From positions 1-25,935 of the forward strand of contig CAYUIS010000067.1 of the NCBI GenBank assembly GCA_964444825.1: 25,935 nt of DNA, given 5' to 3'. Position 1 is the first letter of the stretch. Every line of letters begins with the position of its first letter. The notes below the pieces were generated by a model that worked only from the letters and a program-made list of their open reading frames with translations, made no database searches and was not told where the DNA came from. The DNA is from CAYUIS01 sp964444825. GTDB lineage: Bacteria; Chloroflexota; Anaerolineae; B4-G1. This document shows, piece after piece, positions 24,242-25,935 of the stretch. The position numbers and the translations under genes were made by a program.

Positions 24242-24777
24242 ATGGAAGAGAGATATGCATCGGTATTGATCATCGCCAGGCCAGGTCCATTGCGAGATGG
24301 TTGGCAGACGCTGTTGACCGCGATGCCCCAAGTAGATTCGGTGGAAGAGGCGTGTGACCTCTCGTCGGCACTGAGNNNNNNNNNNNNNNNNNNNNNNNNN
24401 NNNNNNNNNNNNNNNNNNNNNNNNNNNNNNNNNNNNNNNNNNNNNNNNNNNNNNNNNNNNNNNNNNNNNNNNNNNCGATGCCCCAAGTAGATTCGGTGGA
24501 AGAGGCGTGTGACCTCTCGTCGGCACTGAGAATGGCCTTTGAGCGTGTCCCAGCCCTGGTGCTCTTGGACTCTGACCTGGCCGGCAGTGAGATCTCGCTG
24601 GCGCTAAGGCGCGCCAAGGCCAGGTGGCCGCAGGCACAGCGTTTGTTCCTTGCCAACGATGTCCAGCAGCAGCGCGAGGCAGAAGACGCCAGCGCCGATG
24701 CCGCGCTCCTCAAGGGATTCCCAGCCGCGAAGCTGGTCGCGGCAATAGCGGGACTACTGCTCGACCAGGCCGCGTGA
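24242..24777 (+). CDS. Degenerate response-regulator receiver protein, interrupted by false gap
   Basis: As written, the gene is broken by 100 Ns. The 55 bases before the gap (24321-24375) are repeated exactly after it (24476-24530). Joining 24242-24375 to 24531-24777 gives 381 bases, a single frame of 126 residues. The result looks like one receiver domain: first strand SVLIIARPGPLRDGWQTLL, third strand ALVLLDSDLAGSE with D58 as the likely phosphorylation site, fourth strand RLFLAND, and fifth strand ALLKGFP with the conserved Lys (K106). The acidic pair normally after the first strand is replaced by Ala-Arg-Pro, so Mg2+ binding and phosphorylation may be lost. No output domain is present. 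Start ATG with a weak AAGGA site. The L,D-transpeptidase gene follows 11 bases later. Confidence 0.8.
24321..24375. repeat. 55-base duplicated contig end, copy 1
   Basis: Identical, base for base, to 24476-24530 on the other side of the 100-N gap. An overlap of exactly 55 is what adjoining contigs of a k=55 de Bruijn assembly share, so this is not a biological repeat. Confidence 0.95.
24376..24475. other. Assembly gap, 100 N, artefact (flanks overlap)
   Basis: Placeholder gap between two contig ends that overlap by 55 bases. Real gap length is most likely negative: the Ns and one copy of the repeat should be removed, which restores an open reading frame. Confidence 0.9.
24476..24530. repeat. 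55-base duplicated contig end, copy 2
   Basis: Second copy of 24321-24375. See the gap entry; it should be collapsed when the scaffold is corrected. Confidence 0.95.
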
Positions 24778-24788
24778 CAGAGAGAGAA

Positions 24789-25760
24789 ATGACATCAAAC
24801 ACATTGTGTACAGCGAGAATCAGGACTATCTCGATGAGGATGAGCAGCTTGTCAGCTCTGGCGGGCACGATTCTCTTTCTAGCAATGGCAATCGGGTGGA
24901 AACCCTTCCTGCTGGCGCGGGCAGAATCTGAGAGGGTATCGCCCCCGGTGGCAGTATGGCCTATGGCTGTCTCACCCACGGTTACCCGGCCTGCCCCCGT
25001 TGCCGAGATTCCCAACCCTACCGCCGCGCGATCGGCGCCTATCGCGACCCCGTTGCCGTCAACATCTATCTCTCCAACGACGCCGACGACAGCGACGACG
25101 ATGGCAACTCCATCGATAGCCGTGGCTGACGGCAATCGTGTGAACGTCCGCAGTGGGCCAGGCACTGACTATCCAGTGGTGGGCCTCTTCGATTCTGGGA
25201 TCCAGGCACAGGTAGTTGGTCGCTACGGCGACTGGTGGCAGATCGAGTACGACGGTACGCCAGCCTGGGTCGCCAGCTGGGTCGTCGCCACATCCGGCGT
25301 GGACAGTGTTCCCCAGGTAGAGGCGCCATCTGTCTCGACTCCGCTTCTGCAGGCGACAGCTCCCCCGATGCGTATCCCAGCTCCCGCTGTACCTGAGGAG
25401 ATCCACGAAGCACGTTGGATCGATATCGATCTGTCGCTGCAGTCATTGACGGCGTACGAAGGCCACACGCCAGTGCACACGACACTGGTCTCTACCGGCT
25501 TAGCCGGTACGCCTACGCCGGAGGGGCAGTTCCGCATCTGGGTCAAGTTCCGCTACGACGACATGGAAGGTCCCGGATACTACCTGGCCGATGTCCCATA
25601 TGTGATGTACTTCCACAAGGGTTACGGCTTGCACGGCGTCTTCTGGCACGGCAACTTCGGCCATCCGATGAGCCACGGCTGTGTCAATCTGCCCACGCCT
25701 GAGGCGGAATGGTTGTTCGATTGGGCAGACGTGGGAACATTGGTCAACATTCATAGCTAA
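24789..25760 (+). CDS. L,D-transpeptidase with SH3b domain (YkuD family)
   Basis: 323 residues. A signal peptide or membrane anchor spans about residues 17-45 (MRMSSLSALAGTILFLAMAIG), then a Pro/Thr/Ser-rich linker (about 50-108). A bacterial SH3 domain follows (112-167; NRVNVRSGPGTDYPVVGLF and WWQIEYDGTPAWVASWVV), then a second linker and the YkuD catalytic domain (209-323). The active-site motif is HGNFGHPMSHGCVNL with Cys298, His296 and Ser295, all intact. It crosslinks peptidoglycan stem peptides, or anchors proteins to the wall, outside the membrane. ATG at 24789 follows the receiver stop by 11 bases with a GAGAGAG site; ATG at codons 16 or 18 is an alternative. The open frame before it (from 24624) overlaps the receiver gene. 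Confidence 0.93.
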   Translation: MTSNTLCTARIRTISMRMSSLSALAGTILFLAMAIGWKPFLLARAESERVSPPVAVWPMAVSPTVTRPAPVAEIPNPTAARSAPIATPLPSTSISPTTPTTATTMATPSIAVADGNRVNVRSGPGTDYPVVGLFDSGIQAQVVGRYGDWWQIEYDGTPAWVASWVVATSGVDSVPQVEAPSVSTPLLQATAPPMRIPAPAVPEEIHEARWIDIDLSLQSLTAYEGHTPVHTTLVSTGLAGTPTPEGQFRIWVKFRYDDMEGPGYYLADVPYVMYFHKGYGLHGVFWHGNFGHPMSHGCVNLPTPEAEWLFDWADVGTLVNIHS

Positions 25761-25773
25761 AGTGAGGTGAGTG

Positions 25774-25935
25774 ATGGAAACCTCTACTCTCGGTGAGCAT
25801 GTGTTGATTTCGCTGGCGCCCTGGCTGGTGGGAGTTGGCGTCGCGGGCAGCCTGGGCTATATCTGCGCCACGGTGATGCACAGTCTATTCTCCACTTTTC
25901 CTGGCCTGCGCAGACCATCAACGCTGCTGCCCTGG
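25774..25935 (+). CDS. Membrane protein, N-terminal fragment, unknown
   Basis: The frame starts at ATG 25774 with a GTGAGGTG site, 13 bases after the transpeptidase stop, and stays open for 54 codons to the window edge. The peptide begins METSTLGEHVLISLAPWLVG and has one hydrophobic segment at about residues 10-35. The charged/loop end FSTFPGLRRPSTLLPW could precede further helices. No family can be named from this length. It probably shares the transcript of the receiver and transpeptidase genes. Confidence 0.55.
   Translation, partial: METSTLGEHVLISLAPWLVGVGVAGSLGYICATVMHSLFSTFPGLRRPSTLLPW

Noticed and set aside
24321..24530. 55-base direct repeat as a biological duplication or recombination site
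   Set aside because: It flanks a 100-N gap exactly and collapsing it restores an intact reading frame, so it is an assembly overlap.

Overview
The window looks like a fragment of a draft or metagenome-assembled bacterial genome. It carries two 100-N scaffold gaps, at 17741-17840 and 24376-24475. Gene content (sugar ABC transporters without an ATPase, DeoR regulators paired with SIS isomerases, GH4 enzymes, several URO-D-fold proteins, an SH3b/YkuD lipid-free envelope protein) and moderately high G+C are compatible with a Chloroflexota-type soil, sediment or bioreactor bacterium. That assignment is inference; no rRNA or marker gene is present.

Region 1 (1-22676, all minus strand, transcribed right to left) is one long carbohydrate-utilisation locus. 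It is driven by at least two sigma70-like promoters, each in front of a DeoR regulator plus SIS-isomerase pair. The distal module runs: DeoR-2, SIS-2, an unrecognised 642-residue six-hairpin-like protein, Gfo/Idh/MocA oxidoreductase, (gap) amidohydrolase, galactokinase, GH4 glycosidase, PfkB kinase, URO-D-fold protein. The second module runs: DeoR-1, SIS-1, sugar-binding lipoprotein, two tandem MalF/MalG-type permease pairs, URO-D-fold protein, GH114/TM1410-type lipoprotein, a further URO-D-fold protein, an MFS transporter, and the first 26 codons of a second GH4 enzyme. Most genes are a few bases apart or overlap, so each module is probably co-transcribed.

Working model (inference): the lipoprotein hydrolase attacks an outside glycan and the binding protein with its permeases imports oligosaccharides. 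The GH4 enzymes, and perhaps the unknown six-hairpin protein, split them in the cytoplasm. GalK, PfkB and the SIS isomerases then channel galactose and possibly amino-sugar phosphates into metabolism, under DeoR control by a sugar phosphate. The three URO-D-fold proteins, none with the HemE signature, have no obvious place in this scheme and are the main functional unknown.

Region 2 (22677-24143, plus strand) is divergent from the sugar locus. It holds a membrane polyferredoxin of the NapH/Fer4_5 type and a 61-residue membrane protein, and ends in a strong intrinsic terminator. Region 3 (24192-25935, plus strand) holds a degenerate receiver-domain protein, an L,D-transpeptidase with an SH3b domain and the start of a membrane protein. 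The gap inside the receiver gene is an assembly artefact: its two flanks share an identical 55-base end, and collapsing them restores one intact reading frame. No tRNA, rRNA, CRISPR array, insertion sequence or attachment site was seen.
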